Virus record (IMG/VR): IMGVR_UViG_3300030060_001372
Coordinates: 1-33,180 of that record
Source: a virus
Length of the DNA: 33,180 bases
Reading direction: 5' to 3' (one strand)
Positions within the stretch are counted from its first letter, which is position 1. Each line of letters opens with the position of its first letter. The notes beneath the pieces are model-generated. The model was not told where the DNA came from. It did not search any database and was given only the letters and a program-made list of their open reading frames with translations. This document shows positions 14,137-19,782 of this stretch, in pieces. The position numbers and the translations under genes are program-made.

Positions 14137-14266
14137 AAGAGTTGCCTCCTTTGATTTGAACTGGATCGGTGGGCATGCATACGCAGTGTGTCCACTCTAC
14201 GCATCCATACCCATCGGGTACTCTGACCCATCCGTTGTCTTTATCGTGACAATATTTACAGATCAT
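14066..14266 (-). CDS. Small Cys/His zinc-finger-like protein
   Basis: 66 aa from ATG 14266, which overlaps the DUF932 stop (ATGA). MICKYCHDKDNGWVRVPDGY then GCVEWTHCVC contains C-x2-C-H and C-x5-HC-x-C groups that could bind zinc, followed by a basic tail (SDRKRRTNARRLRIKI). The last 71 bases overlap the next gene, so the tail may be partly incidental. Role unknown. Confidence 0.5.
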   Translation of the reverse strand: MICKYCHDKDNGWVRVPDGYGCVEWTHCVCMPTDPVQIKGGNSYVRISDRKRRTNARRLRIKIQHS

Positions 14267-15135
14267 ACTGTTTGCCAATCCCATTTGTTGATTGCTTTAG
14301 CTACAACAGCTTCGCGTAAGCGTTGCGTGTTGGCTGGTGATTTTGAATCTTCAGTGTGTGATGACCAGTAGGTAAGCGCATTGTACAATGCCCATTTTGT
14401 TTTACCCAACACTGCACTGTCTTTGAACCAACAGTCCATCAGGTTATCAAGCTGTCTTTCATTCCATTTGAATGTGCTTGTCTTGTTATTTATCTTGCAC
14501 ACTTTTCTTTTGAAGAACTCTTCTGCCATGTCATCAGGCACTTTGATATTTTGCCATGCCCAATACTGTTCTTTGGAAAGAAGGAACTGGTCAAGCGCAG
14601 CTTGTAGTTTAGATGCACTGGCTTTGACATCGATGTTGGCTGTATGTTTTTGCCATGTCTTTGCCACTGCATGCTGGCTTACCATGCCATTCAAGCAGAT
14701 CAAACGCAGTCCTTCTGCTGATTGCTGGAATGCCCACGATCCATCGTATGAGTTGAAGAATGTAAGCTGGAATGTAACAATGTCACCTACTGAAGGTTCG
14801 ATAGTCAGATCATTGAATCTGATTACACCTTTTAGTTTGGCTCCGTTGTCGTATGTTTTGACTGTATGATTGTAATCATTCGATATACCTGCTGCATCTA
14901 CAGCATCAAATACTGAGTTGACTACATCATCATGCTTGACTGCTTTGTATTTAGAACCGTGAACACCAAGCACTTGGTTGGTGTCGGTGCGTACAATACA
15001 ACGTGCCATAGATGGTGGTACATCGATTGATTCAAAGTTGGTGACCGTATGCATATCGCATGTGTCGATTGGGAATGACCACTCATTATCTGATGATACA
15101 AATGATTGAAGTGGTTGTGTTGATAGATCGTTCAT
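14263..15135 (-). CDS. DUF932 phage/plasmid-like protein
   Basis: 290 aa, normal for DUF932. Diagnostic segments are VLGVHGSKYKAVKHDDVV (the 'vlg.v...Y....n.e' motif), GDIVTFQLTFFNSYDGSWAF and LRLICLNGMVSQ ('r..C.NG...'), and a C-terminal region about stopping conditions of unknown role (LDNLMDCWF). DUF932 proteins are common in phages and plasmids next to recombination genes, but their activity is not established. AAGGAGG precedes ATG 15135 and a promoter lies 25 bp upstream. It is the first sizeable gene after the structured island in the leftward direction. Confidence 0.85.
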   Translation of the reverse strand: MNDLSTQPLQSFVSSDNEWSFPIDTCDMHTVTNFESIDVPPSMARCIVRTDTNQVLGVHGSKYKAVKHDDVVNSVFDAVDAAGISNDYNHTVKTYDNGAKLKGVIRFNDLTIEPSVGDIVTFQLTFFNSYDGSWAFQQSAEGLRLICLNGMVSQHAVAKTWQKHTANIDVKASASKLQAALDQFLLSKEQYWAWQNIKVPDDMAEEFFKRKVCKINNKTSTFKWNERQLDNLMDCWFKDSAVLGKTKWALYNALTYWSSHTEDSKSPANTQRLREAVVAKAINKWDWQTV

Positions 15136-15159
15136 GTTTGCCTCCTTATGATGATCTAT

Positions 15160-15188
15160 AGATTACTGCACATTTGCAGTGGATACAA
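15160..15188 (-). promoter_or_regulatory. Leftward promoter of DUF932 operon
   Basis: Minus strand: TTGTAT (15188-15183), 17-base spacer, TAATCT (15165-15160). The spacer holds CTGCAAATGTGCAG, an imperfect inverted repeat that could be an operator. Predicted start is about 18 bases before the DUF932 ATG, leaving just the ribosome site. Confidence 0.6.
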
Positions 15189-15189
15189 G

Positions 15190-15324
15190 TTAATTATGTG
15201 AATTGTGATAATTATTTATTAGTTTCTGTAGGTAATTACATACAGAGTTAAGTACAAAGACTATGAATAAACAGTAGCCAATGAAACCAGATAAAATAGC
15301 GAGAAATAGTATTGCTTCAGTCAT
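15190..15324 (-). CDS. 44-aa membrane protein
   Basis: Minus-strand ORF from ATG 15324 to TAA 15190-15192. It begins MTEAILFLAILSGFIGYCLF and continues IVFVLNSVCNYLQ, a ~24-residue transmembrane helix followed by a polar Asn/His/Lys tail. GGAGG lies eight bases before the ATG. It sits between the structured island and the DUF932 promoter, where superinfection-exclusion or host-takeover genes are often found, but no function can be read from the sequence. Confidence 0.6.
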   Translation of the reverse strand: MTEAILFLAILSGFIGYCLFIVFVLNSVCNYLQKLINNYHNSHN

Positions 15325-15528
15325 TGTTTTGCCTCCATAAAAATGATTTGAAACCGTCCAGCGCAAAGCTGGCGATTGTCACTTTACCTAACTGGCCCGG
15401 GTAGACGGCGAGGTTTTTGGTAGCCAAGCGGATGCATTGCATGCATTTCTTGGCTACCAAGGGAGAAACCTATCCAGTTGAAAGGGGGTTATGATCCCCT
15501 GCCCATCCGGGCAGGGGATACGCCTCCG
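15325..15528. other. Gene-free structured stretch beside the 150-aa gene
   Basis: I see no coding frame here. It contains CCAGC-GCAAA-GCTGG (15359-15373), the nested repeat at 15390-15479 and most of the tandem hairpins at 15494-15541, and is more GC-rich than its surroundings. Confidence 0.6.
15390..15479. repeat. Nested inverted repeat with perfect 12-bp core
   Basis: TTGGTAGCCAAG (15417-15428) pairs perfectly with CTTGGCTACCAA (15449-15460). Outside it GGTTT (15412-15416) pairs with AAACC (15466-15470) and AACTGG (15390-15395) with CCAGTT (15474-15479). The 20-base loop contains ATGCAT twice, three bases apart. The order of matched pairs is collinear, as in a folded RNA or cruciform. No T run follows on either strand except TTTTT inside the left arm. 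Confidence 0.8.
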
Positions 15529-15565
15529 TTAGGAGGCGTATTTCTTGCGTAGCTCTTCGCTACGC
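15494..15565 (-). terminator. Three abutting hairpins around a stop codon
   Basis: ATCCCCTGCCC-ATCC-GGGCAGGGGAT (11-bp stem, 15494-15519) abuts ATACGCCTCC-GTTA-GGAGGCGTAT (10-bp stem, 15518-15541), whose loop holds the leftward gene's TAA; then GCGTAGC-TCTTC-GCTACGC (15547-15565) lies within the coding end. These would strongly stall or protect the leftward transcript. There is no clean T run, so a processing, stability or Rho-independent role is uncertain. Confidence 0.6.
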
Positions 15566-15981
15566 TTCGCTGGGACAGCGCCTTTCGGCTTGTCCTTCGC
15601 GAGGAATGTATCACCAGTGCAGGTCTTGTAAGCTGCTTTCATCTGTGTAACAAAGTTTTGAAGCATCTCAATCTCAAGATCCATGTTCGTGATACGCTCA
15701 TCGATTCTATCGAGTGCGATATCATCGTAGTGTAGCGCACCACGAACGGCACCGTATTTGCGACAAACGTAGAGAGTGTTTTCTCCGTTAGTTTCGTCGG
15801 CACCCGCAATGGTCGTCGCATCCTCGTGAAGATCCACCTTATCGCTCTCCTTTTGGCCGATGAGCCACTCGGATTGCTCGACGCACTTGCGAATGATATT
15901 CTTTGTGAGATAGATAGATCCTTTGTGGGAATCTGGAAAGATGGCGCTAAAGCCTTGAGAGAAGTGATTTGTGTTGCTCAT
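15529..15981 (-). CDS. 150-aa protein of the structured island, unknown
   Basis: 150 aa, ATG 15981 preceded by AGGAGG. The sequence has a mixed N-terminal half (FSAIFPDSHKGSIYLTKNII, DLHEDATTIAGADETNGENT), then VCRKYGAVRGALHYDDI, a long probable coiled coil (DERITNMDLEIEMLQNFVTQ) and a basic Lys/Arg/Ala tail. It is more GC-rich than other genes (35 of 60 in the block at 15541, against 22-24 of 60 in sampled structural genes), suggesting a different origin or selection. Hairpins flank it on both sides. Being the first leftward gene it is probably expressed early. I do not recognise a family. Confidence 0.7.
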   Translation of the reverse strand: MSNTNHFSQGFSAIFPDSHKGSIYLTKNIIRKCVEQSEWLIGQKESDKVDLHEDATTIAGADETNGENTLYVCRKYGAVRGALHYDDIALDRIDERITNMDLEIEMLQNFVTQMKAAYKTCTGDTFLAKDKPKGAVPAKRSEELRKKYAS

Positions 15982-16059
15982 AGTAACCTCCTGTTGAGCT
16001 AATGTGCAGGGAAAACCCCCTGCGGTAAGATAGGCAAAGGCTGTGCCGAGGACTGTCGC

Positions 16060-16111
16060 TCAACCCCCAACCCGGTCGGGCAAAGCCCGAGTGGTGCGGG
16101 CGGGGGGTTGA
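16060..16111. repeat. Three-level nested hairpin
   Basis: TCAACCCCC (16060-16068) pairs with GGGGGTTGA (16103-16111); inside, CCCG (16071-16074) with CGGG (16097-16100); innermost TCGGGC-AAA-GCCCGA (16076-16090). Confidence 0.75.
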
Positions 16112-16129
16112 ACAGCGCATAATATAAGC

Positions 16130-16168
16130 GGCGTGAGTTTGCCTCGCATTACAGCGAGGCGACACGCC
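16130..16168. repeat. Two-level nested hairpin
   Basis: GGCGTG (16130-16135) pairs with CACGCC (16163-16168) and encloses GCCTCGC-ATTACA-GCGAGGC (16141-16160, 7-bp perfect stem). Confidence 0.75.
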
Positions 16169-16264
16169 ACAATAACGCGCTGGTGCGACAGGCAGCGGTG
16201 CAGCATGCAGACTATCCGCAGGGGGGAGGCCCAAGCATTCGATCAGCAGGGAAGGTGGATATGA

Positions 16265-16365
16265 CAACGCAAAGCACGGAGCGAAAGGGTTTAGTGACAG
16301 CTTTTCGGATTGTCGCAAACCTGTGAGTGCTTGTGAGAATATCTTTCGCTCCTCTTTGTGCGTTG
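16265..16365. repeat. Long stem structure ending at the late promoter
   Basis: GGAGCGAAAG (16278-16287) pairs perfectly with CTTTCGCTCC (16343-16352). Outside it AAAG pairs with CTTT and CAACGC (16265-16270) with GCGTTG (16360-16365). Inside, GGTTT (16288-16292) pairs with AAACC (16317-16321) and GACA with TGTC. The outer arm overlaps the TTGACA element. Confidence 0.7.
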
Positions 16366-16392
16366 ACAAGCCGTGACTCAGAGTGCTAAAAG
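16363..16392 (+). promoter_or_regulatory. Main rightward (late) promoter
   Basis: Consensus -35 TTGACA (16363-16368), 18-base spacer, TAAAAG (16387-16392) with an extended TGC just before it. It faces the small terminase gene and is the best sigma70-type promoter seen in the window. Confidence 0.65.
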
Positions 16393-16411
16393 GGGGGGGA
16401 TATGGGGGGGG
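16392..16411 (+). other. Twin G8 tracts (G8-ATAT-G8)
   Basis: Eight G at 16392-16399, ATAT, eight G at 16404-16411, just downstream of the promoter and before the terS ribosome site. Striking in a genome of about 40% GC. Confidence 0.85.
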
Positions 16412-16433
16412 TTCACATTAGAGGATGTCATTG

Positions 16434-16802
16434 ATGAAGGTGCAGACGCTAACCAGCAAACAAGAGCGGCTTGTTGATACCCTCGTAGCAAAAGGATGTA
16501 GCATCAAAGATGCCGCTCATGAAGCTGGTTATGCTTCGGGAGAAGCAGGGAGAGTCACGGCTAGTAAGGCTTTGCGGCTACCGCATGTGCAATCGTATAT
16601 GATGCAACGTGTGTCAGAGACTATGGGTGTTAACGCTACGATTGCTGCTTCACGGTTAGTGAAGCTCGCTCAAGGAGCCAAGTCAGAGTATGTTCAGTTG
16701 GAAGCGAGCAAGGATATACTAGACCGTGCTGGCTTCAAGGCTCCAGAGCGACACATGCACCTACATGCTGGCGACATTAGCGTCAACATCGATCTTAGCT
16801 AG
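16434..16802 (+). CDS. terS: Terminase small subunit
   Basis: 122 aa from ATG 16434, chosen because GAGG sits nine bases upstream; the in-frame ATG at 16425 overlaps that site. The layout is typical of small terminases: LTSKQERLVDTLVAKGCSIK, DAAHEAGYAS (helix-turn-helix), SKALRLPHVQSYM, an amphipathic oligomerisation helix, then LEASKDILDRAGFKAPERH and an acidic/hydrophobic tail. It recognises phage DNA for packaging and feeds it to the large subunit encoded 3 kb downstream. The separation by peptidase and small ORFs is unusual. Confidence 0.8.
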   Translation: MKVQTLTSKQERLVDTLVAKGCSIKDAAHEAGYASGEAGRVTASKALRLPHVQSYMMQRVSETMGVNATIAASRLVKLAQGAKSEYVQLEASKDILDRAGFKAPERHMHLHAGDISVNIDLS

Positions 16803-16854
16803 CGGTGGGTGTCCAAAAACCGAGACGTCTACCCCTCGACCCCGCCCTTTACTC

Positions 16855-16883
16855 TTGTAATTTCCGTTATAGTTCTGTAGCAT
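16855..16883 (+). promoter_or_regulatory. Promoter for extensin-like gene
   Basis: TTGTAA (16855-16860), 17-base spacer, TAGCAT (16878-16883). The ATG follows nine bases later and no ribosome site is seen, so the mRNA would have a leader of only a few bases. Confidence 0.45.
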
Positions 16884-16892
16884 ATATGCAGT

Positions 16893-17387
16893 ATGCGGAT
16901 ATTAATTATATTATTATTGTTTCCTTTTGCTGTTTCTGCTTCTTGTTTTGATGAGTTGCGGTCTTTGGGGTGGGTTGTTAAAGCTGAAAGATCTCCTGAA
17001 GGTTTTTGCAGCATTAAGAATCCTGTTCGTCTTTATAAGACTGACACAACAATATTTAGTCCATCTGTATTATTATCTTGTTCGACAGCAAAAGATGTGG
17101 GGATGTGGGCAAAAGAAATTTCTGCCAAAAGAGTTGATAATGTAGGTGGTTATGTTTGCCGTAATCAACGTAATAGTATATTTCCTAGTCAGCATAGTTT
17201 TGGCAAAGCTATAGATATTGTAGCGATTGATGGCATACCAATATCTCAAAAGTGGCAATCTGCTTATAAAGCAGGTTGTAAATTTTTTAACACGGTATTA
17301 ACTCCAAAGCATGATGCCTTGCATCAAAATCATTTGCATATGGATAATGGTTATGGATATAGTTGCATATTTGATATTGTGCGTTGA
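16893..17387 (+). CDS. Exported extensin-like (M15-type) peptidase
   Basis: 164 aa. Residues 1-16 (MRILIILLLFPFAVSA) form a signal peptide. The mature part carries the Extensin-like C-terminal family pattern (PF06904): VCRNQRNSIFPSQHSFGKAI with His101 and Asp108, then FFNTVLTPKHDALHQNHLHM with His144, His147 and His149, which would bind zinc as in D-Ala-D-Ala peptidases. Cysteines at 18, 39, 63, 89, 129 and 158 could pair in the periplasm. It is likely to act on peptidoglycan peptides. It is separate from the lysis cassette and is a second wall-directed peptidase. Confidence 0.8.
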   Translation: MRILIILLLFPFAVSASCFDELRSLGWVVKAERSPEGFCSIKNPVRLYKTDTTIFSPSVLLSCSTAKDVGMWAKEISAKRVDNVGGYVCRNQRNSIFPSQHSFGKAIDIVAIDGIPISQKWQSAYKAGCKFFNTVLTPKHDALHQNHLHMDNGYGYSCIFDIVR

Positions 17388-17418
17388 AAAAATCTTTTAA
17401 ATATGTTTAGAGTGCAAA

Positions 17419-18288
17419 ATGATTAATCCGTTATCATTTGAAGCAATGTTAAAAGATATGCCATTGCATCAAGCCTTTTACATACGAGGCGTAATAAATT
17501 CTTTGATTCCAGAATTTATGGATGCTGGTGATAGAGTTATTTCCGAACAAAATATTTCTGGTGAAACTATTGAGTTAATGAGGGGCATGGTCAATGATCT
17601 TGTTCCTAATGCTAATGAATTGCCTAATGGTTTTGTAGGCACGTTTGATTATGAAGATATAAATAAAAAATATGGTTTAAGTAATTTAATGCGGCGTGAA
17701 GGTTTTGATGTTGAGAATTTTGAAGAGGATATTAAAACTAGTTTAGGAACATTTGGTGTTTACAAGGAAAACGAAAAATTAGTTATTAAGGATACTTATG
17801 ATTTCCCTCAGATTGGAGAGTGGAAAGAGTATTCTGATTTAAAAACATTCATGGATTATTATGATGCTGCACGTAAAGATTCTGGTAAGACAGATTACTT
17901 TGCTGCTCGTTTTATTGGCGAACGTATAATGAATGATGGCATGAGTAATAACTTAGCCATACGTATTGAGTTGCCTGATAATGAGCAAGTAGTTGATATG
18001 GATTATGATGATCCATTAGATCCTGAAGCTGAAACATTTGTATTTGAAGGGCCAATGACTAACAAGCGTAAAACAATGTGGGATAAATTTAGTAGCATGT
18101 TTGTTTCAGAAGCCAAAGCAGGTCAGGTTGATAATTTTGTACCGCTTGGTTTGTCTCCACAACAAACAAGAGATTTTTATGAAAATTATACCAAACAATT
18201 AACTAGAGATGGCAAAGCTGTACCAGCAATGAGTTCTGCACAGATACCTTTGTCTGATGATACTGATACAAGTTTTTTGGATAATTAA
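17419..18288 (+). CDS. Large unknown protein near terminase
   Basis: 289 aa, acidic, without a clear signal or membrane segment. The first part, FEAMLKDMPLHQAFYIRGVI and IPEFMDAGDRVISEQNISGE, is helical; a middle segment (EWKEYSDLKTFMDYYDAARK, DYFAARFIGERIMNDG) and a flexible acidic end follow. Its stop overlaps the next start (TAATG). The location before terminase and next to small structural-like ORFs suggests a virion or packaging-related product, but I do not recognise a family. Confidence 0.65.
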   Translation: MINPLSFEAMLKDMPLHQAFYIRGVINSLIPEFMDAGDRVISEQNISGETIELMRGMVNDLVPNANELPNGFVGTFDYEDINKKYGLSNLMRREGFDVENFEEDIKTSLGTFGVYKENEKLVIKDTYDFPQIGEWKEYSDLKTFMDYYDAARKDSGKTDYFAARFIGERIMNDGMSNNLAIRIELPDNEQVVDMDYDDPLDPEAETFVFEGPMTNKRKTMWDKFSSMFVSEAKAGQVDNFVPLGLSPQQTRDFYENYTKQLTRDGKAVPAMSSAQIPLSDDTDTSFLDN

Positions 18289-18593
18289 TGGCAAAGACAC
18301 CAGCATGGCAACGCAAAGAAGGCAAGAATCCAGCAGGTGGACTCAACGCCAGAGGTCGCGCCTCCTACAAAGAAGGAACCCTCAAGCCGCCAGTAAAGTC
18401 AGGAGACAACCCAAGAAGAGCCAGCTTTCTATCAAGGATGGCAGGCAATAGTGGGCCAGAACGTGATTCAAAAGGCAGACCTACAAGATTGTTATTATCC
18501 CTTCGAGCGTGGGGTGCATCTTCAAAAGCTGATGCTAGAGCCAAAGCAAGGGCTATTAGTAAACGAAACAAAGCAAAGAAAGCGAGAGCATAG
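18288..18593 (+). CDS. DUF6321-like basic protein
   Basis: 101 aa, strongly basic. KTPAWQRKEGKNPAGGLNAR, YKEGTLKPPVKSGDNPRRAS and RPTRLLLSLRAWGASSKADA match the small phage family annotated DUF6321, often found near terminase or DNA-modifying genes. It has no known enzymatic role; the charge suggests nucleic-acid binding. It overlaps both neighbours (TAATG at 18286, TAGTG at 18591). Confidence 0.75.
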   Translation: MAKTPAWQRKEGKNPAGGLNARGRASYKEGTLKPPVKSGDNPRRASFLSRMAGNSGPERDSKGRPTRLLLSLRAWGASSKADARAKARAISKRNKAKKARA

Positions 18594-18847
18594 TGGCTTA
18601 TTATTATCGTGATGGTACAGAATACAAAGGTGAAGTATGTATATTACCTGATGGGCGTGCAATTACTGGCCCAACTTATACTAGCGAATCTCAGCGTTTA
18701 TTTACCGAGCCACCTGTAGTAGTAAAACCAAAACGTGCAAGAGATGAAGATGGTAGTTTTGTGGCAGATGATAAGTCTACCAAAGATGTTAATGAAGCGT
18801 GGGTTGGTGGCAAAGCACCAGCTAAAAAGAAGAGGAGTAAAAAATAA
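18593..18847 (+). CDS. Small protein with basic tail, GTG start
   Basis: 84 aa from GTG 18593, coupled to the previous stop (TAGTG). AYYYRDGTEYKGEVCILPDG, AITGPTYTSESQRLFTEPPV and a Lys-rich end (GGKAPAKKKRSKK). It looks like a small structural or DNA-associated protein; no family known to me. TAATG overlap with the next gene. Confidence 0.6.
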   Translation: MAYYYRDGTEYKGEVCILPDGRAITGPTYTSESQRLFTEPPVVVKPKRARDEDGSFVADDKSTKDVNEAWVGGKAPAKKKRSKK

Positions 18848-18975
18848 TGCCTATGGGAAAAGGAACTTATGGATCGAAAGTTGGTCGTCCTAAAAAGAAG
18901 TCAATGCTTACTGCAAAACAAAAAACATTGCCTGAAGCATTAAAGAAAAAAATTATGAAGTCTAAAAAGGCTTAG
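18847..18975 (+). CDS. 42-aa Lys-rich peptide
   Basis: Begins MPMGKGTYGSKVGRPKKKSM and ends KIMKSKKA. Gly/Lys-rich start resembles small phage proteins 'MPMGKGTYGSKVGRPPKK' seen beside terminase genes. Overlaps the upstream stop (TAATG). About a third of its residues are Lys; nucleic-acid binding is likely, function unknown. Confidence 0.6.
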   Translation: MPMGKGTYGSKVGRPKKKSMLTAKQKTLPEALKKKIMKSKKA

Positions 18976-18977
18976 TT

Positions 18978-19145
18978 ATGGCAGTCAATGAGGCTGGCAA
19001 CTATACAAAGCCCGGCATGCGTAGGCGTTTATTCAATAGAATAAAAGCTGGTGGCAAAGGTGGTGCGCCGGGTCAATGGTCTGCGCGTAAAGCACAGATG
19101 CTTGCTAAAGCCTATAAAGCCAAAGGTGGGGGATATACATCATGA
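18978..19145 (+). CDS. DUF5872-like 55-aa protein
   Basis: Begins MAVNEAGNYTKPGMRRRLFN, then RIKAGGKGGAPGQWSARKAQ and MLAKAYKAKGGGYTS. The 'gkYTKPgLRerik.rI.AG.KGGkpGQWSARKAQ.LA..Yk..GGgY' pattern is typical of DUF5872-like domains in phages and bacteria, role unknown. The ORF is too short for default gene callers but its conservation is clear. ATGA overlap with the next gene. Confidence 0.75.
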   Translation: MAVNEAGNYTKPGMRRRLFNRIKAGGKGGAPGQWSARKAQMLAKAYKAKGGGYTS

Positions 19146-19339
19146 TGAAAGCACCAGATAAACCAAAAAATAAATCACTTATTAAAACAAGTGGAGGTGA
19201 GGTTCGCTTTGCTCTTAATAATGAGTTTAGAAACTGGGCAAAGTCGAAAGGCATTGTTACAGGAAAAGAAATAGATAGTTTGTCTAAAATAAAGTTGCAA
19301 AATCTGTATATAGAATTTTTGAAAGATAAAGGACAGTAA
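19142..19339 (+). CDS. 65-aa basic protein, unknown
   Basis: MMKAPDKPKNKSLIKTSGGE, then FALNNEFRNWAKSKGIVTGK and LSKIKLQNLYIEFLKDKGQ. Helical, Lys-rich, possibly a SAP-like or DNA-binding fold. Its stop abuts the next ATG. No family recognised. Confidence 0.6.
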   Translation: MMKAPDKPKNKSLIKTSGGEVRFALNNEFRNWAKSKGIVTGKEIDSLSKIKLQNLYIEFLKDKGQ

Positions 19340-19591
19340 ATGGCACGTGCGCCATCACAAACATCCTTAATGAGATGGACAGGTCAGAAGTGGCAAACTA
19401 AATCTGGCAAGCCATCAACGCAAGGTTCAAAAGCTACTGGTGAGCGTTATCTACCTGCGGCTGCTATTAAAGCTATGAGCAGCGCACAATATGCTGCAAG
19501 CAGTAGAAAGAAGCGTGAAGATACTGCTAAAGGCAAACAGTTTTCAAAGCAACCCAAAGCTGCAAGGCGTATAGCCAAAAGGTTTAGATGA
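19340..19591 (+). CDS. 83-aa basic protein with Trp motif
   Basis: MARAPSQTSLMRWTGQKWQT, KSGKPSTQGSKATGERYLPA, AAIKAMSSAQYAASSRKKRE. This 'SL..W..QkW.t.SGkpS.......gERYLP..ai' pattern recurs in small phage proteins next to terminase; function not known. ATGA overlap with the next gene. It is another member of the run of basic ORFs at 18288-19782. Confidence 0.7.
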   Translation: MARAPSQTSLMRWTGQKWQTKSGKPSTQGSKATGERYLPAAAIKAMSSAQYAASSRKKREDTAKGKQFSKQPKAARRIAKRFR

Positions 19592-19782
19592 GTTTTTTAC
19601 ATACACTTAAAATAGAAGAGCGTGAAGTATTACGCAGAGTGGTAAAGAAAGTACATCTTTGTCATCATCCTGAAGAGTTTTGTACAGATCGTGAAGCTGA
19701 TAAAGTTATTGCTGTCATAGGGCCAGAAGTTATTGAGCGTATGATAAAGTTTGGCAGGGATCATAAGGTTGACCAAATTTAA
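19588..19782 (+). CDS. 64-aa Cys/His protein before terL
   Basis: MSFLHTLKIEEREVLRRVVK, KVHLCHHPEEFCTDREADKV, IAVIGPEVIERMIKFGRDHK. Helical with a CHH...C group that might hold a metal. It overlaps the terL start by 14 bp and the previous stop by 4 bp. No family known to me. Confidence 0.65.
   Translation: MSFLHTLKIEEREVLRRVVKKVHLCHHPEEFCTDREADKVIAVIGPEVIERMIKFGRDHKVDQI

Larger units (their letters stand above)
15982..16424. other. Divergent GC-rich intergenic region rich in hairpins
   Basis: About 440 bp between the leftward and rightward arms. It holds GCAGGG-AAAACC-CCCTGC (16006-16023), three larger folds listed separately, an AT-rich GCGCATAATATAAGCG patch (16115-16130), a rightward promoter and two G8 runs. 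I find no convincing gene. Candidate roles are transcription control hub, structured leader or non-coding RNA, replication origin, or cos/pac site next to the small terminase gene. Confidence 0.65.

Noticed and set aside
14381-14869. 162-codon plus-strand frame opposite DUF932
   Set aside because: Overlaps a clear DUF932 gene; hydrophobic/Cys-rich translation typical of antisense frames.
15411-15470. tRNA-like D-arm sequence (GGTAGCCAAGCGG)
   Set aside because: There is no anticodon arm or T-loop (no GTTCRANTC) at the right distance, and the same bases form a perfect 12-bp stem instead.
15947-16369. 140-codon open frame on the minus strand across the hairpin region
   Set aside because: It starts at a TTG without a ribosome site, has a Pro/Arg/Cys/Ser-rich improbable composition, runs through all the hairpins and overlaps the well-supported start of the 150-aa gene. 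I treat it as a chance frame in GC-rich DNA.
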